DNA of 64,000 bases from Variovorax sp. EL159 (GCF_900100965.1 NZ_FMUJ01000002.1:183869-247868), one strand, 5' to 3'. Counted from the first letter of the stretch, positions 30,514 through 40,900 are shown. A program made the numbers and translations. The notes: generated by a model from the sequence alone, not told the origin.

Positions 30514-31536
30514 TCACGGGTGACGCGAGGGCGGTTCGGGCAGTTTCTTGCGGACTTCGTTCAGCATCAACTCGCCCAGCTCGAGCTGTCCGTGCATCGA
30601 GAGGTGAGTATCGTTCGGAAAAAAGAAGTCGCGAGTCAGCGCATGCCGCGTCTCGGCCCAGCCGAACAGGTCCGGGCCGAGGTTGGAGCCCCGGAACGCA
30701 GTGACGAAGTCCTTCGAGTGGTCGTGATCGATGTAGACGGTGGTCTTGTTGGGAATCACCATCCACAGCAGCGGCGTGCGGCGGGCCGCGGTGAAGGTCT
30801 TCATGGACTCCACGTTCGCCGGGGTGAGTTCGCCGTTGCGGATGTCTTCCGACAGGAACAGGGCCTTGTCGCACAGGCGGTTGCTGAAGAACTTGCAGCC
30901 GTCTTGAACCGGGCGCGCCATGGTCTCGACGTTGAAGACGGTGTCGCCCGGCGTCTTCATGGCGCGCTGGGTGTTGCGGTAGGTGATCAGGCCCGAGGTG
31001 AGCTGGGCGTTCCAGTTGAGGGCGAAGCCCGGTACTTCTTCGAACGGGGACGAGAAGGGCACCAGCTTCGCTTCGTAGGGCCTCACCATGTTCGGGCATT
31101 GGGCGCTCGTGCGCAGCCGCTCGTTGAGCAGCCGCTCCACGCTTTCGACGATGACCAGCTTGCCGCGAAAGCCGGCCTTGGCCAGCCAGTCGTCCACGTC
31201 GCCGCACAGGGCCTCGCCGAACTGGAGCCAGTAGGTGGTCGAGACGCGGTAGCCGGCCTTGACCAGCGCGGACTGCCACCGGTAGGTCATGGAGAAGCTG
31301 TCGCCGATCACGACGATGTCGGCCTGGTCGATGGGGGTGCCGCGCAGCAGCTCGGGGTCGACCTTGGGCGGTGGCGCGAGCCAGCCGAACTGCTGGTCGG
31401 ACAGGCGGCCGATGCGCGACAGGTCGCCGTAGGGAATGGGCGTCGCCAGGGTGACGGCGAGCATCGCCGAGATGACGATGAAGCCCGCCAAGAAAGTCAG
31501 CAGCCAGACTTTGGCTGGTGTCGTGATGCGAGCCAT
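30514..31536 (-). CDS. AlgX/AlgJ-like SGNH O-acetyltransferase accessory protein
   Basis: 340 residues with one N-terminal membrane anchor (VWLLTFLAGFIVISAMLAVTL) and a periplasmic SGNH-hydrolase-like domain: block I VVIGDSFSMTYRW near residue 95, and a late NDTHLSMHGQLELG with the Asp-x-x-His pair. AlgX and AlgJ act with the MBOAT protein AlgI to O-acetylate alginate; the same pairing occurs in cellulose and other exopolysaccharide systems. It follows the MBOAT gene after a single base. No alginate genes are nearby, so the glycan is unknown. Confidence 0.85.
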   Translation of the reverse strand: MARITTPAKVWLLTFLAGFIVISAMLAVTLATPIPYGDLSRIGRLSDQQFGWLAPPPKVDPELLRGTPIDQADIVVIGDSFSMTYRWQSALVKAGYRVSTTYWLQFGEALCGDVDDWLAKAGFRGKLVIVESVERLLNERLRTSAQCPNMVRPYEAKLVPFSSPFEEVPGFALNWNAQLTSGLITYRNTQRAMKTPGDTVFNVETMARPVQDGCKFFSNRLCDKALFLSEDIRNGELTPANVESMKTFTAARRTPLLWMVIPNKTTVYIDHDHSKDFVTAFRGSNLGPDLFGWAETRHALTRDFFFPNDTHLSMHGQLELGELMLNEVRKKLPEPPSRHP

Positions 31537-31537
31537 C

Positions 31538-33031
31538 TCAGAACTGGAAATAGAGGAACGGGCTGTAGCTGCCGAGTCGCGAGATGCAGAAGCCCAGCAA
31601 GACCACCGTGAAGAGCGCCATCAGGGCGGTCGAGAGCCAGGCCAGGCGTGCGCGGCCGGCGAGCATCTGCACGCGCGGCACCCAGCGTTCGAGCGTGATC
31701 GTGGGCGGGAACGCCAGGCAGATGATCAGTGCGATCAGCATGGTCTGGAAGAACTTGGGCTTGCGGAAAGGGATGGCACCCATTTCATGGAACACCGAGA
31801 CCGGCGCGCCGTGCATGCCGAGCATGCCCTTGTAGATCGCGATGGCGGCCTGCATGCTTTCGGCGCGGAAGACGATCCAGGCAATGATGACGCACAGGAA
31901 GGTGAGCAGCCAGCCCAGGAAGCGGCCCAGGCGGCCGGGCGTGGCATGGGGCCTGATCTTGGCGTTCCAGAGATGGTTGATCATCAGGAAGATGCCGTGC
32001 AGGGCACCCCAGATCACGAAGGTCCAGGCGGCGCCGTGCCACAGGCCGCCCAACAGCATCGTGAGGAAGAGGTTCAGGTAGCGGCGGGCCGGGCCCTTGC
32101 GGTTGCCGCCCAGCGGCACGTAGAGGTAGTCGCGCAGGAAGGTCGACAGCGAGATGTGCCAGCGGCGCCAGAACTCGATGATGTTCGTCGACTTGTAGGG
32201 CGAGCGGAAATTCAGCGGCAGCTGCACGCCCAGGCACATGGAAAGGCCCACGGCCATGTCGGAGTAGCCCGAGAAGTCGAAATAGATCTGCAGCGTGTAG
32301 GCCAGCGCTCCGAACCACGCGGTGTAGAGCGTGGGCTCCAGCCCTTGGTGCACGCCGTTGAACATCAGGTCGGCGTATTGCCCCATCGGGTCCGCGATGA
32401 GCAGCTTCTTGGCAAGGCCGAAGGTGAAGATGGCAAGGCCCAGCGCCAGCTTGTCGGGGCTGATGCGGTAGGTCGCCGGATTGGCGAACTGCGGCATCAT
32501 TTGCGCGTGATGCAACACGGGGCCCGCGATCAGATGCGGGAAGTAGGTCACGAACAGGACGTAGTGGATGAAGCTGCGTTCATGCACCTTGCCCTGCCAG
32601 CAATCGACCAGGAAGGCGATCTGCGTGAAGGTATAGAACGAGATGCCGATAGGCAGCACGATGTGCAGCATCGGGATCTGCGAGAGGCCGGCCGCGGCAA
32701 GGCCGTCGTTCACGTTCGCGACGAAGAAGTTGGCGTACTTGAAGATCGCCAGCACACCCAGGTTGATCGCCAGCGCGATCACCAGCAGGGTCTTGCGCTT
32801 GCGGTCGTCGCGGCCGGGCGCGGGCGACAGCCGCAGCCCGAACCAGTAGTTGACGCAGATGGAGCCCAGCAGCAGGGGCAGGGCCTTGACGCTCCACCAG
32901 CCATAGAAGAAGAGCGAGGCCAGGGCAAGGAAGCCAGCGGCGGCCCGGGCGTTGCGCTTGCCGATCAGAAAGAACCCGATCAGGACCAGCGGGAAGTAGA
33001 CAAAAATAAAGGGATACGAGTTGAACAGCAT
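31538..33031 (-). CDS. MBOAT-family O-acyltransferase (AlgI-like)
   Basis: A 497-residue polytopic membrane protein of the MBOAT family. N-terminal MLFNSYPFIFVYFPLVLIGF and the later HLIAGPVLHHAQMMPQF are AlgI-like. The catalytic His is likely that in LGGLWHGAAWTFVIWGALHG, near residue 325. It hands acyl groups across the inner membrane to its periplasmic SGNH partner, encoded 1 nt downstream. The gene lies 72 bp from coaE and the pair interrupts a conserved coaE-zapD order, suggesting lateral acquisition or rearrangement. Confidence 0.93.
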   Translation of the reverse strand: MLFNSYPFIFVYFPLVLIGFFLIGKRNARAAAGFLALASLFFYGWWSVKALPLLLGSICVNYWFGLRLSPAPGRDDRKRKTLLVIALAINLGVLAIFKYANFFVANVNDGLAAAGLSQIPMLHIVLPIGISFYTFTQIAFLVDCWQGKVHERSFIHYVLFVTYFPHLIAGPVLHHAQMMPQFANPATYRISPDKLALGLAIFTFGLAKKLLIADPMGQYADLMFNGVHQGLEPTLYTAWFGALAYTLQIYFDFSGYSDMAVGLSMCLGVQLPLNFRSPYKSTNIIEFWRRWHISLSTFLRDYLYVPLGGNRKGPARRYLNLFLTMLLGGLWHGAAWTFVIWGALHGIFLMINHLWNAKIRPHATPGRLGRFLGWLLTFLCVIIAWIVFRAESMQAAIAIYKGMLGMHGAPVSVFHEMGAIPFRKPKFFQTMLIALIICLAFPPTITLERWVPRVQMLAGRARLAWLSTALMALFTVVLLGFCISRLGSYSPFLYFQF

Positions 33032-33103
33032 CTCGGGGAGGACACTTCAGCGAGTGCCTTTTTGTCGTAGTCGTTGTGCCGCCGCGAGGGCGGCGGTCTT
33101 GGA

Positions 33104-33712
33104 TTATCGCGTGGTGGCCACTGACCACTGCTTCCAGAGACCCTGCACTTCGATTTCTAGTTCCGCCAGCGTGAGCGACTCATTGAAGATGATGGCGTCG
33201 GCCGCAGCCCGGCGCGCCTTGCGCGGGGCCTGCTGGGCAATGACGGCCCGGACCGCTTCGGGCGTCCAGGCCGAGCGTGCAACAACACGTTTCAACTGTG
33301 TTTCTTCTGTCGCATCGACCACCAGCACCCGTTCCACGATGGCGCGCCAGCGTCCGGATTCGACCAGGAGCGGCACGTCGAACACCACGATGGCGTCTTC
33401 GCCGGCTGCTGCGGCCTGGCGCTGTGTTTCGGCGCCGATCAGGGGGTGAAGAATGGATTCGAGACGGGCCTTGGCGCTTGCATCGGTGAACACGATCTGG
33501 CGCATGCCGGCCCGATCCAGCCCACCATCGGGTGCGATGACGCTGCGGCCAAAGGCCGCCTCGATGGCCGGCATGGCTGCGCCACCCGGCTGTGCAATGG
33601 CGCGCGCAATGGCGTCGGTGTCGACCAGTACGGCGCCCTGGGCGACCAGCAACGCCGCCACGGTGCTCTTGCCGCTCCCGATACCGCCCGTCAGGCCGAT
33701 GCGCCGGACCAT
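33104..33712 (-). CDS. coaE: Dephospho-CoA kinase
   Basis: A 202-residue kinase catalysing the last step of coenzyme A synthesis. P-loop GLTGGIGSGKST at residues 6-17; the DTDAIARA and FDVPLLVESGRW motifs are typical. ATG 33712 matches the family N-terminus; an apparently longer frame upstream is pilD in another frame. It begins 8 nt after the pilD stop, in the conserved pilB-pilC-pilD-coaE order. Confidence 0.96.
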   Translation of the reverse strand: MVRRIGLTGGIGSGKSTVAALLVAQGAVLVDTDAIARAIAQPGGAAMPAIEAAFGRSVIAPDGGLDRAGMRQIVFTDASAKARLESILHPLIGAETQRQAAAAGEDAIVVFDVPLLVESGRWRAIVERVLVVDATEETQLKRVVARSAWTPEAVRAVIAQQAPRKARRAAADAIIFNESLTLAELEIEVQGLWKQWSVATTR

Positions 33713-33720
33713 GCCTTGTG

Positions 33721-34686
33721 TCAATGGATCAGCGCGCCGAGCGGGAACGCGAACGGAATCCACTGCCTCACGAGTTCGGGGCCGGCCACCAGGCACACGA
33801 GGCCCGCGCCGGCCAGGAAGGGGCCGAATGCGATGGGGATGTCCTTGTGGGCGAGCTTGCCGGCAAAGCGCAGCGTCAGGCCGATCACGGCGCCGACCAG
33901 CGAAGAGACGAGGATGATCGCAATGAGGTAGTCGGCCCCGAGCCATGCGCCCAGTGCGGCGAGCAACTTGAAGTCTCCATAGCCCATGCCTTCCTTGCCA
34001 GTGACGAGGCGAAAGCCATGGTACACAAGCCAGAGGCTCAGGTAACCGAAGACCGCACCCCAGACGGCCGAACTCAGCGAGACGCCCGTCCAGCCCATGG
34101 CCGCGCCGATGAGGCCGAGCCAGAGCAGGGGGTAGTTGAGCGAATCGGGCAGGAACTGGGTGTCGAAATCGATCAGGAACTGGCAGATCAACAGTGCACC
34201 GAAGGCCGCCCACAGCACGCCGGTGGGCGTGAGGCCGAAACGGTAGGCGCAAAGCGCGAAGAGGGCACCCGTGACCAGCTCGACCAGCGGATAGCGCAGG
34301 CTGATCGGCGTTTTGCAGGACGCACAGCGGCCGCGCAGCAGCAGGTAGCTCAGCACGGGGATGTTCTGGTACCAGCGGATCTTGTGGCCGCAGGCGCCAC
34401 AACGCGACGCGGGGCGCGTGAGATCGAAGGGGGACAGGCCATCGATTGCCACCGCGGCCTTGTCGGCTGCGGCTTCCAGTCCCTCGGGCGGCACGGCCTT
34501 CGAGCCGAAGACCAGCGACCAGAGCGAAGGGACATCCTTCAAGGGCCTGAGGTTGTCGACGGCATCGGCCAGCCAGGTCCGGTACATCATCACTGGCACG
34601 CGGTAGATCACCACATTCAGGAAGCTGCCGATCAATAGCCCCAGCACACCGGCGAAAGCGGTGTCGATTTCCCTCGAAACCAGCAT
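33721..34686 (-). CDS. pilD: Prepilin peptidase/N-methyltransferase
   Basis: A 321-residue inner-membrane bifunctional enzyme that cleaves type IV prepilin and pseudopilin leaders and methylates the new N-terminal residue. The cytoplasmic loop holds two Cys pairs (CGACGHKIRWYQNIPVLSY, then CASC). The peptidase aspartates are in DFDTQFLPD and GYGDFKLLAALGA. The start at 34686 overlaps the pilC stop by one base (TGATG). The substrate pilin genes are not in the window. Confidence 0.95.
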   Translation of the reverse strand: MLVSREIDTAFAGVLGLLIGSFLNVVIYRVPVMMYRTWLADAVDNLRPLKDVPSLWSLVFGSKAVPPEGLEAAADKAAVAIDGLSPFDLTRPASRCGACGHKIRWYQNIPVLSYLLLRGRCASCKTPISLRYPLVELVTGALFALCAYRFGLTPTGVLWAAFGALLICQFLIDFDTQFLPDSLNYPLLWLGLIGAAMGWTGVSLSSAVWGAVFGYLSLWLVYHGFRLVTGKEGMGYGDFKLLAALGAWLGADYLIAIILVSSLVGAVIGLTLRFAGKLAHKDIPIAFGPFLAGAGLVCLVAGPELVRQWIPFAFPLGALIH

Positions 34687-35915
34687 CAAACGACCTGGCC
34701 GAGCTTGAAGATGGGCAGGTACATCGACACCACGATGCCACCGATGATCGTGCCGAGGAACACGATGATGATGGGTTCCATCAGGCTCGAGAGGCCTGCC
34801 ACCATGTCGTCCACCTCGGACTCGTAGAAGTCGGCCGCCTTGCCGAGCATGTGGTCGATGGAGCCGGACTCTTCGCCGATGGAAGTCATCTGGATCACCA
34901 TGGACGGGAACAGGTTCGCGTTGGTCATGGCTGTCGTGAGGCTGGTGCCGGTCGACACTTCCTGCTGGATCTTGGCGGTGGCGTCGCCGTAGACGGTGTT
35001 GCCCGAGGCGCCGCCCACGGAGTCCAGGGCTTCGACCAGCGGCACGCCGGCCGCAAACATGGTGGCCAGCGTGCGGGTCCAGCGGGCCACGCAGGATTTG
35101 TCGATCAGGGTGCCGAAGATGGGAATGCGGAGCAGCAAACGATCCATGGTCCTTTGCACGCGCTCGTTGCGCTTCCAAGCCTGCAGGAAGAAGTAGATGC
35201 CGCCGCCGATGCCGCCGAAGATCAACCACCAGTACGACACGAAGAATTCGCTGATGCCGATCACGATCAACGTGGGCGCTGGCAGGTCGGCACCGAATGA
35301 GGTGAACACCTCTTTGAATGCCGGGATGACGAAGATCATGATGATGGCGATCACGATGAAGGCCACCACGACCACCGAGATCGGATACATCAGCGCCGAT
35401 TTGATCTTGGACTTGATCGCCTCGGTTTTCTCCATGTAGGTGGCCAGGCGGTCGAGCAGTTCTTCAAGAATACCGGCCGCTTCACCCGCCTCCACCAGGT
35501 TGCAGTAGAGGTTGTCGAAGTACTTCGGAAACTTGCGGAACGCCGCCGACAGCGATGTGCCGGTTTCCACGTCGCTGCGGATGTCGTTCAGGAGCTTGGC
35601 CACGCTGGCGTTGGCATTGCCGCGCCCGACGATGTCGAAGGACTGCATCAGGGGCACGCCGGCCTTCATCATGGTGGCGAGCTGGCGCGTGAAGATCGCG
35701 ATGTCTTTCGGCTTGATTGCCTTGCCCGAGCGCATGCGGCGCTTCTTGATCTTGGATGCGAGCACGCCCTGGCGGCGCAATGCAGCCTGTACCTGGTTTT
35801 CGCCGGCGGCCCGGAGTTCGCCGCGCACCAGCTTGCCGTTGCGGTCCTTGCCTTCCCATTCGAAGACAAATTCCTTGTGCGTGACCTGGGAGCGGGAAGA
35901 TGCCACTGTTGCCAT
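34686..35915 (-). CDS. pilC: Type IV pilus inner-membrane platform protein PilC
   Basis: A 409-residue GspF/PilC-type platform protein with two repeated cytoplasmic T2SSF domains (GVPLMQSFDIVGRGN and GVPLVEALDSVGGAS are the paired signatures) and three membrane helices. It couples the PilB and PilT motors to pilin assembly. GGAGA just upstream supports ATG 35915. It lies 24 nt downstream of pilB. Confidence 0.96.
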   Translation of the reverse strand: MATVASSRSQVTHKEFVFEWEGKDRNGKLVRGELRAAGENQVQAALRRQGVLASKIKKRRMRSGKAIKPKDIAIFTRQLATMMKAGVPLMQSFDIVGRGNANASVAKLLNDIRSDVETGTSLSAAFRKFPKYFDNLYCNLVEAGEAAGILEELLDRLATYMEKTEAIKSKIKSALMYPISVVVVAFIVIAIIMIFVIPAFKEVFTSFGADLPAPTLIVIGISEFFVSYWWLIFGGIGGGIYFFLQAWKRNERVQRTMDRLLLRIPIFGTLIDKSCVARWTRTLATMFAAGVPLVEALDSVGGASGNTVYGDATAKIQQEVSTGTSLTTAMTNANLFPSMVIQMTSIGEESGSIDHMLGKAADFYESEVDDMVAGLSSLMEPIIIVFLGTIIGGIVVSMYLPIFKLGQVV

Positions 35916-35939
35916 TCGATCTCCGATGTGCAGTGTTCG

Positions 35940-37673
35940 TTATTCGTTGGTGCACGCCACCACTTCTTCGAGCGAAGTGAGGCCCTGCATGACTTTTCGA
36001 AGGCCCGACTGGCGCAGCGAGCGCACCCCCTCGGCCTCGGACTGTTGTGCGATGTCGAGTGCGCTGCCATCGCGCAGGATGATTTCCTGGATGGCCTCGG
36101 AGATCGGCATCACCTGGTAGATGCCGACCCGGCCCTTGTAGCCGCCGCTGCATGCAGAGCAGCCAACGGGCTTGTAGGGCTTCCAGGTACCGTCCAGGTC
36201 TTCTTCCCTGAAGCCTGCATCGAGCAACGCCTCGCGCGGGACGTCGGCGGGCACGCGGCAGATGGTGCACAGGCGGCGTGCCAGGCGCTGCGCGGTGATC
36301 AGGATCACGCTGGACGCAATGTTGAAGGGCGCGATGCCCATGTTGCGCATCCGCGTGAGCGTCGTCGGCGCGTCGTTCGTGTGCAGCGTCGACAGCACCA
36401 AATGGCCGGTTTGTGCGGCCTTGATCGAGATGTCGGCAGTTTCGAGGTCGCGGATTTCGCCGACCATGATGATGTCCGGGTCCTGCCGCAGGAAGGCGCG
36501 CAACGCGGTCGCGAAGGTCAGGCCCGCGCGCTCGTTGACGTTGACCTGGTTGACGCCGGGCAAGTTGATTTCGGACGGGTCTTCCGCCGTCGCAATGTTG
36601 ACGCCCGGTTGGTTCAGCAGGTTCAGACAGGTGTACAGCGACACCGTCTTGCCCGAACCGGTGGGACCGGTCACCAGCACCATGCCGTAGGGACGGCCGA
36701 TGGCATGGAGCAGGCGCTCCTTCTCGTCCGCGTCGTAGCCCAGGGCATCGATGCCCAGACGGGCGCTGCTGGGGTCAAGAATACGAACGACGATCTTCTC
36801 GCCGAACAGCGTGGGCAGAGTGCTCACGCGAAAGTCGATCACCCGATCGGGCCCGATCTTGAGCTTCATGCGGCCGTCTTGCGGCACGCGTTTTTCGGAG
36901 ATGTCGAGGCGGGAAATGACCTTGATCCGCGAAGCGAGCTTGTCCTTGATGACCGTCGGCGGACTGGCGATCTCGCGCAATTCGCCGTCGACGCGAAAGC
37001 GCACGCGGTAGTGGTGCTCGTAGGGCTCGAAGTGAATGTCCGAAGCGCGCATGCCGACGGCGTCGAGCAGCATCTTGTGAAGGAAGCGAACGACCGGAGC
37101 GTCCTCGACCTCGGCGATGGCCTGTTCGTTGGCGTCACCCGAGGTGTCGGCGGATACGTCGTCGAACTCGAACTCGCTGCCGACGATGCTGTTGATCGTC
37201 TCCGCTGCGCTGACGGCGGCGGCTTCGATCATCCGGGAGAGCTTGTCATACTCCGCGATGACCCAGTCCACGCCCATTTGCGAAGCGAACTTGATCTTCT
37301 CCGCCGCCTGCTGGTCGGACGGGTCGGCCGTTGCAACGATCAGGCGGTTGTTGCGTTTGCTGAGGACGACGATGCGGTACGCGTGACACAGCTTCGGATC
37401 GAGCAGGTCCTTGGGCAGGCGCTGGTGATCGATGGCGTCCAGGTCGAGCAGTGGTGCACCGAAGGCGCTGGAAAGCGTGTGGGCAAGGTCGGCGGCCGAG
37501 ACGGCGCCGGTGCCAGTCAGTTCCGCGATGAAACTGGTGCGGCCGCTCAGCGACTTCTGGTAGATGTCTTCGGCGATCTTTGCGGGAAGCTTGCCGGCCG
37601 AAACCAGGGCGCGCGCAAGCCCGGGTAGGGCGATCTGCGTAGGTTCTTTAACAGGAAGTTCGGCAGCGGCCAT
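35940..37673 (-). CDS. pilB: Type IV pilus assembly ATPase PilB
   Basis: A 577-residue hexameric extension motor. The N-terminal GspE/PilB domain (1-150) precedes the ATPase core, with Walker A GPTGSGKTVSLY near 330, the Asp box, Walker B-like GEIRD, the His box HTNDAPTTL and a C-terminal four-cysteine zinc site (CTICRVP, GCSACSGGYKGR). First gene of pilB-pilC-pilD-coaE. It is 76 bp beyond the end of tRNA-Pro on the same strand. Confidence 0.97.
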   Translation of the reverse strand: MAAAELPVKEPTQIALPGLARALVSAGKLPAKIAEDIYQKSLSGRTSFIAELTGTGAVSAADLAHTLSSAFGAPLLDLDAIDHQRLPKDLLDPKLCHAYRIVVLSKRNNRLIVATADPSDQQAAEKIKFASQMGVDWVIAEYDKLSRMIEAAAVSAAETINSIVGSEFEFDDVSADTSGDANEQAIAEVEDAPVVRFLHKMLLDAVGMRASDIHFEPYEHHYRVRFRVDGELREIASPPTVIKDKLASRIKVISRLDISEKRVPQDGRMKLKIGPDRVIDFRVSTLPTLFGEKIVVRILDPSSARLGIDALGYDADEKERLLHAIGRPYGMVLVTGPTGSGKTVSLYTCLNLLNQPGVNIATAEDPSEINLPGVNQVNVNERAGLTFATALRAFLRQDPDIIMVGEIRDLETADISIKAAQTGHLVLSTLHTNDAPTTLTRMRNMGIAPFNIASSVILITAQRLARRLCTICRVPADVPREALLDAGFREEDLDGTWKPYKPVGCSACSGGYKGRVGIYQVMPISEAIQEIILRDGSALDIAQQSEAEGVRSLRQSGLRKVMQGLTSLEEVVACTNE

Positions 37674-37786
37674 TCAGCGAATGCAAGAGATGTGAAAAAG
37701 TGCTTCACGATCATCGCTGAACACCCCTGTGCTGTAAATCGCTACGCAGCAACAGGCATGGGCATTTATTTGTTCCAGCCAAAAGC

Positions 37787-37863
37787 TGGTCGGGGTGAGA
37801 GGATTCGAACCTCCGGCCTCTACGTCCCGAACGTAGCGCTCTACCAGGCTAAGCTACACCCCG
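37787..37863 (-). tRNA. tRNA-Pro (anticodon CGG)
   Basis: A cloverleaf can be folded on the reverse strand. The acceptor stem is CGGGGTG with CACCCCG plus discriminator A and an encoded CCA (37787-37789). The D arm holds AGCCTGGTAGAGCGC, the anticodon stem CTACG/CGTAG encloses the loop TTCGGGA (anticodon CGG), and the T loop is TTCGAAT. It reads CCG proline codons, frequent in this GC-rich genome. A CCAGC/GCTGG hairpin (37775-37789) overlapping the 3' end may serve as its terminator. Confidence 0.96.
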
Positions 37864-37914
37864 ATGGTTGCAAGAAAAAAGAAATCGTCCTAGATGCCAA
37901 CTCAAAAGAGGTGT

Positions 37915-38907
37915 TCAGGCACGTCGCTCAAGCAACTGAGCCGCTAATTGTAGCAAACCAGAAGCGTGAGAATTGGCTGCGAAGCCACTAAGTGCGTGAA
38001 TTGCGCGTTGCGCCTCTGCGGCGGCGGCAGCCCGGGAGGCATCCAGCGCGCCGGTTTCGCGAACAATTTCAACAACTTTGCCCAGCTGCGCGGTGTCGCC
38101 GGCCTCGATGGCTGCGCGTACCAGCGCGCTTTGTGCTGATGTGCCTCGTTGCATTGCAAAGATGAGCGGCAGCGTGGTCTTGCCTTCACGCAGGTCGTCG
38201 CCCACGTTTTTCCCTGTTTCGTGGGCGTCGCCTGCGTAATCGAGCACGTCGTCGATCACCTGGAATGCCGTGCCAAGCGCCTGGCCGTAGGTGGCGCATG
38301 CTTCTTCGGTCTCGGGCGTGGCGCCTGCGAGCACGGCGGCGAGCCGCGTGCTGGCTTCGAAGAGCTTGGCGGTTTTCGAGCGAATGACGCGCAGGTATGC
38401 GGCCTCGTCCAGCGAGGCGTCGTGCATGTTCATCAGCTGGAGGACTTCGCCTTCTGCGATCACGTTCGTCGCCTCGGCGAGGATCTGCATGACGCGCATG
38501 TTGTTTGCATCCAACATCATCTGGAATGCGCGCGAATACAGAAAGTCGCCGACCAGTACGCTGGCCGGATTGCCGAACGATTCGTTGGCCGTTGCCCGGC
38601 CGCGCCGCAGCGTCGACTCATCGACCACGTCGTCGTGCAGGAGGGTGGCCGTGTGGATGAACTCGACGACGGCAGCCAGATTGAAGCGCTGCTCACCCGT
38701 GTAGCCCAATGCGCCGGACATCAGCAGCAAAAGGGCAGGCCGCAAGCGCTTGCCGCCGGCGGAGATGATGTATTTGGAAACCTGGCTGACCAGCGGTACG
38801 CCTGTGTCGAGGCGGCGGGCAATCACACGGTCGACTTCGACCATGTCGCCGGCAATCAGGTCCAGCACGGTGGCGGTGGGGGAGGTGTCGGCGGCGGGAA
38901 CTGGCAA
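37915..38907 (-). CDS. ispB: Octaprenyl diphosphate synthase
   Basis: A trans-isoprenyl diphosphate synthase that makes the ubiquinone side chain. First Asp-rich motif HDDVVDES and second QVIDDVLDYAGD; KRLRPALLLL is typical. The start is uncertain: no ATG precedes VLDLIAGDMVEVDR. The frame can reach TTG 38964, but that codon overlaps a TATAAT box and would lie at or before the transcript start. TTG at 38905-38907 gives 330 residues and is preferred; the GTG in TATVLDL is another option. Divergent from rplU, as is common in beta-proteobacteria. Confidence 0.9.
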   Translation of the reverse strand: MPVPAADTSPTATVLDLIAGDMVEVDRVIARRLDTGVPLVSQVSKYIISAGGKRLRPALLLLMSGALGYTGEQRFNLAAVVEFIHTATLLHDDVVDESTLRRGRATANESFGNPASVLVGDFLYSRAFQMMLDANNMRVMQILAEATNVIAEGEVLQLMNMHDASLDEAAYLRVIRSKTAKLFEASTRLAAVLAGATPETEEACATYGQALGTAFQVIDDVLDYAGDAHETGKNVGDDLREGKTTLPLIFAMQRGTSAQSALVRAAIEAGDTAQLGKVVEIVRETGALDASRAAAAAEAQRAIHALSGFAANSHASGLLQLAAQLLERRA

Positions 38908-38963
38908 AGCGAAGGCGCAGAGCGCTGCTGTAAATGAGAATGACCCAAGGGTCGGAAGGCGCA

Positions 38964-38969
38964 AATTAT
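38964..38969 (-). promoter_or_regulatory. Probable -10 box of ispB
   Basis: TATAAT on the reverse strand, preceded by CTGCTCCC. No good -35 hexamer is seen at 17 bp. Transcription would begin near 38957, which argues against an ispB start upstream of that point. Confidence 0.5.
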
Positions 38970-39033
38970 AGGGAGCAGCCTTCAGTTGTCGCTGGTGGGC
39001 GGGGCCAAGGTGGCCGGTAGACGCAAACCGCGC

Positions 39034-39039
39034 TATAAT
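39034..39039 (+). promoter_or_regulatory. Probable -10 box of rplU-rpmA
   Basis: TATAAT on the forward strand, 49 nt before the rplU start codon, in the divergent ispB/rplU gap. The -35 region (39011-39016, TGGCCG) is poor. Confidence 0.5.
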
Positions 39040-39088
39040 CTTGGGCTCTGCGGAATTCGCTGCGGAGACTCATTTCTAAGAGGTTTAC

Positions 39089-39400
39089 ATGTACGCGGTC
39101 ATAAAAACCGGCGGCAAGCAGTATCGCGTTGCTTCCGGCGAAAAAATTAAAGTAGAACAGATTGCTGCGGACGTAGGCCAGGAAATCGTGATCGACCAGG
39201 TTCTGGCCGTCGGAAACGGCGCTGAAATCAAGGTTGGCACGCCCCTGGTGTCCGGCGCAACGGTGACAGTCACGGTACTGTCGCACGGCAAGCACGACAA
39301 GGTTCGCATCTTCAAGATGCGCCGTCGCAAGCACTATCAGAAACGTCAAGGCCATCGCCAGCAGTTCACCGAACTGCAAATCGGCGCGATCGCCGGCTAA
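39089..39400 (+). CDS. rplU: 50S ribosomal protein L21
   Basis: A 103-residue L21, starting [20 protein letters not shown] and ending with the [19 protein letters not shown]-binding stretch. It binds 23S rRNA in the large subunit. AGAGG is 8 nt upstream of the start. Co-transcribed with rpmA, 12 nt downstream. Confidence 0.99.
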   Translation: MYAVIKTGGKQYRVASGEKIKVEQIAADVGQEIVIDQVLAVGNGAEIKVGTPLVSGATVTVTVLSHGKHDKVRIFKMRRRKHYQKRQGHRQQFTELQIGAIAG

Positions 39401-39412
39401 GGAGCACATTCC

Positions 39413-39673
39413 ATGGCACAGAAAAAAGGCGGCGGCTCAACGCGAAACGGGCGCGATTCCAAGCCCAAGATGCTCGGCGTGAAGGCTTTCGGCGGTGAAC
39501 TGATCAGCGCAGGCTCGATCATCGTGCGCCAGCGCGGCACCCAGTTCCACCCCGGCGTCAACGTCGGCGTGGGCAAGGACCACACGCTGTTTGCCCTGGT
39601 CGACGGCCATGTGTCGTTCGCTACCAAGGGTGCACTCAACAAGCACACGGTCAACGTGACCCCCGCGGCGTAA
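39413..39673 (+). CDS. rpmA: 50S ribosomal protein L27
   Basis: An 86-residue L27 with the usual [21 protein letters not shown]-terminus, whose flexible tail reaches the peptidyl transferase centre. GGAG lies 8 nt upstream. It is followed by a hairpin before obgE, the typical rplU-rpmA-obgE arrangement. Confidence 0.99.
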   Translation: MAQKKGGGSTRNGRDSKPKMLGVKAFGGELISAGSIIVRQRGTQFHPGVNVGVGKDHTLFALVDGHVSFATKGALNKHTVNVTPAA

Positions 39674-39699
39674 GCCCGAGTCACTTCGATCTGCCCGAG

Positions 39700-39729
39700 G
39701 CCCCGCTTTGCCGGGGCTTCTTCATTTGT
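39700..39729 (+). terminator. Hairpin between rpmA and obgE
   Basis: GCCCCG (39700-39705), 6-nt loop, CGGGGC (39712-39717), then TTCTTCATTT. Probably a partial terminator that lets the ribosomal protein genes be expressed more strongly than obgE. Confidence 0.55.
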
Positions 39730-39731
39730 AA

Positions 39732-40820
<1,089 letters not shown>

Positions 40821-40900
40821 CGGCGGCGTGGCATCGAATCCGGTGCCACTCGATTCACACACAGCCCATCGCGCCCCATCCACGCCCGTTACTGCCGAAA

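Noticed and set aside
33104-34741. coaE fused to an upstream protein segment
   Set aside because: The upstream part is pilD read in the wrong frame; coaE begins with its P-loop after ATG 33712.
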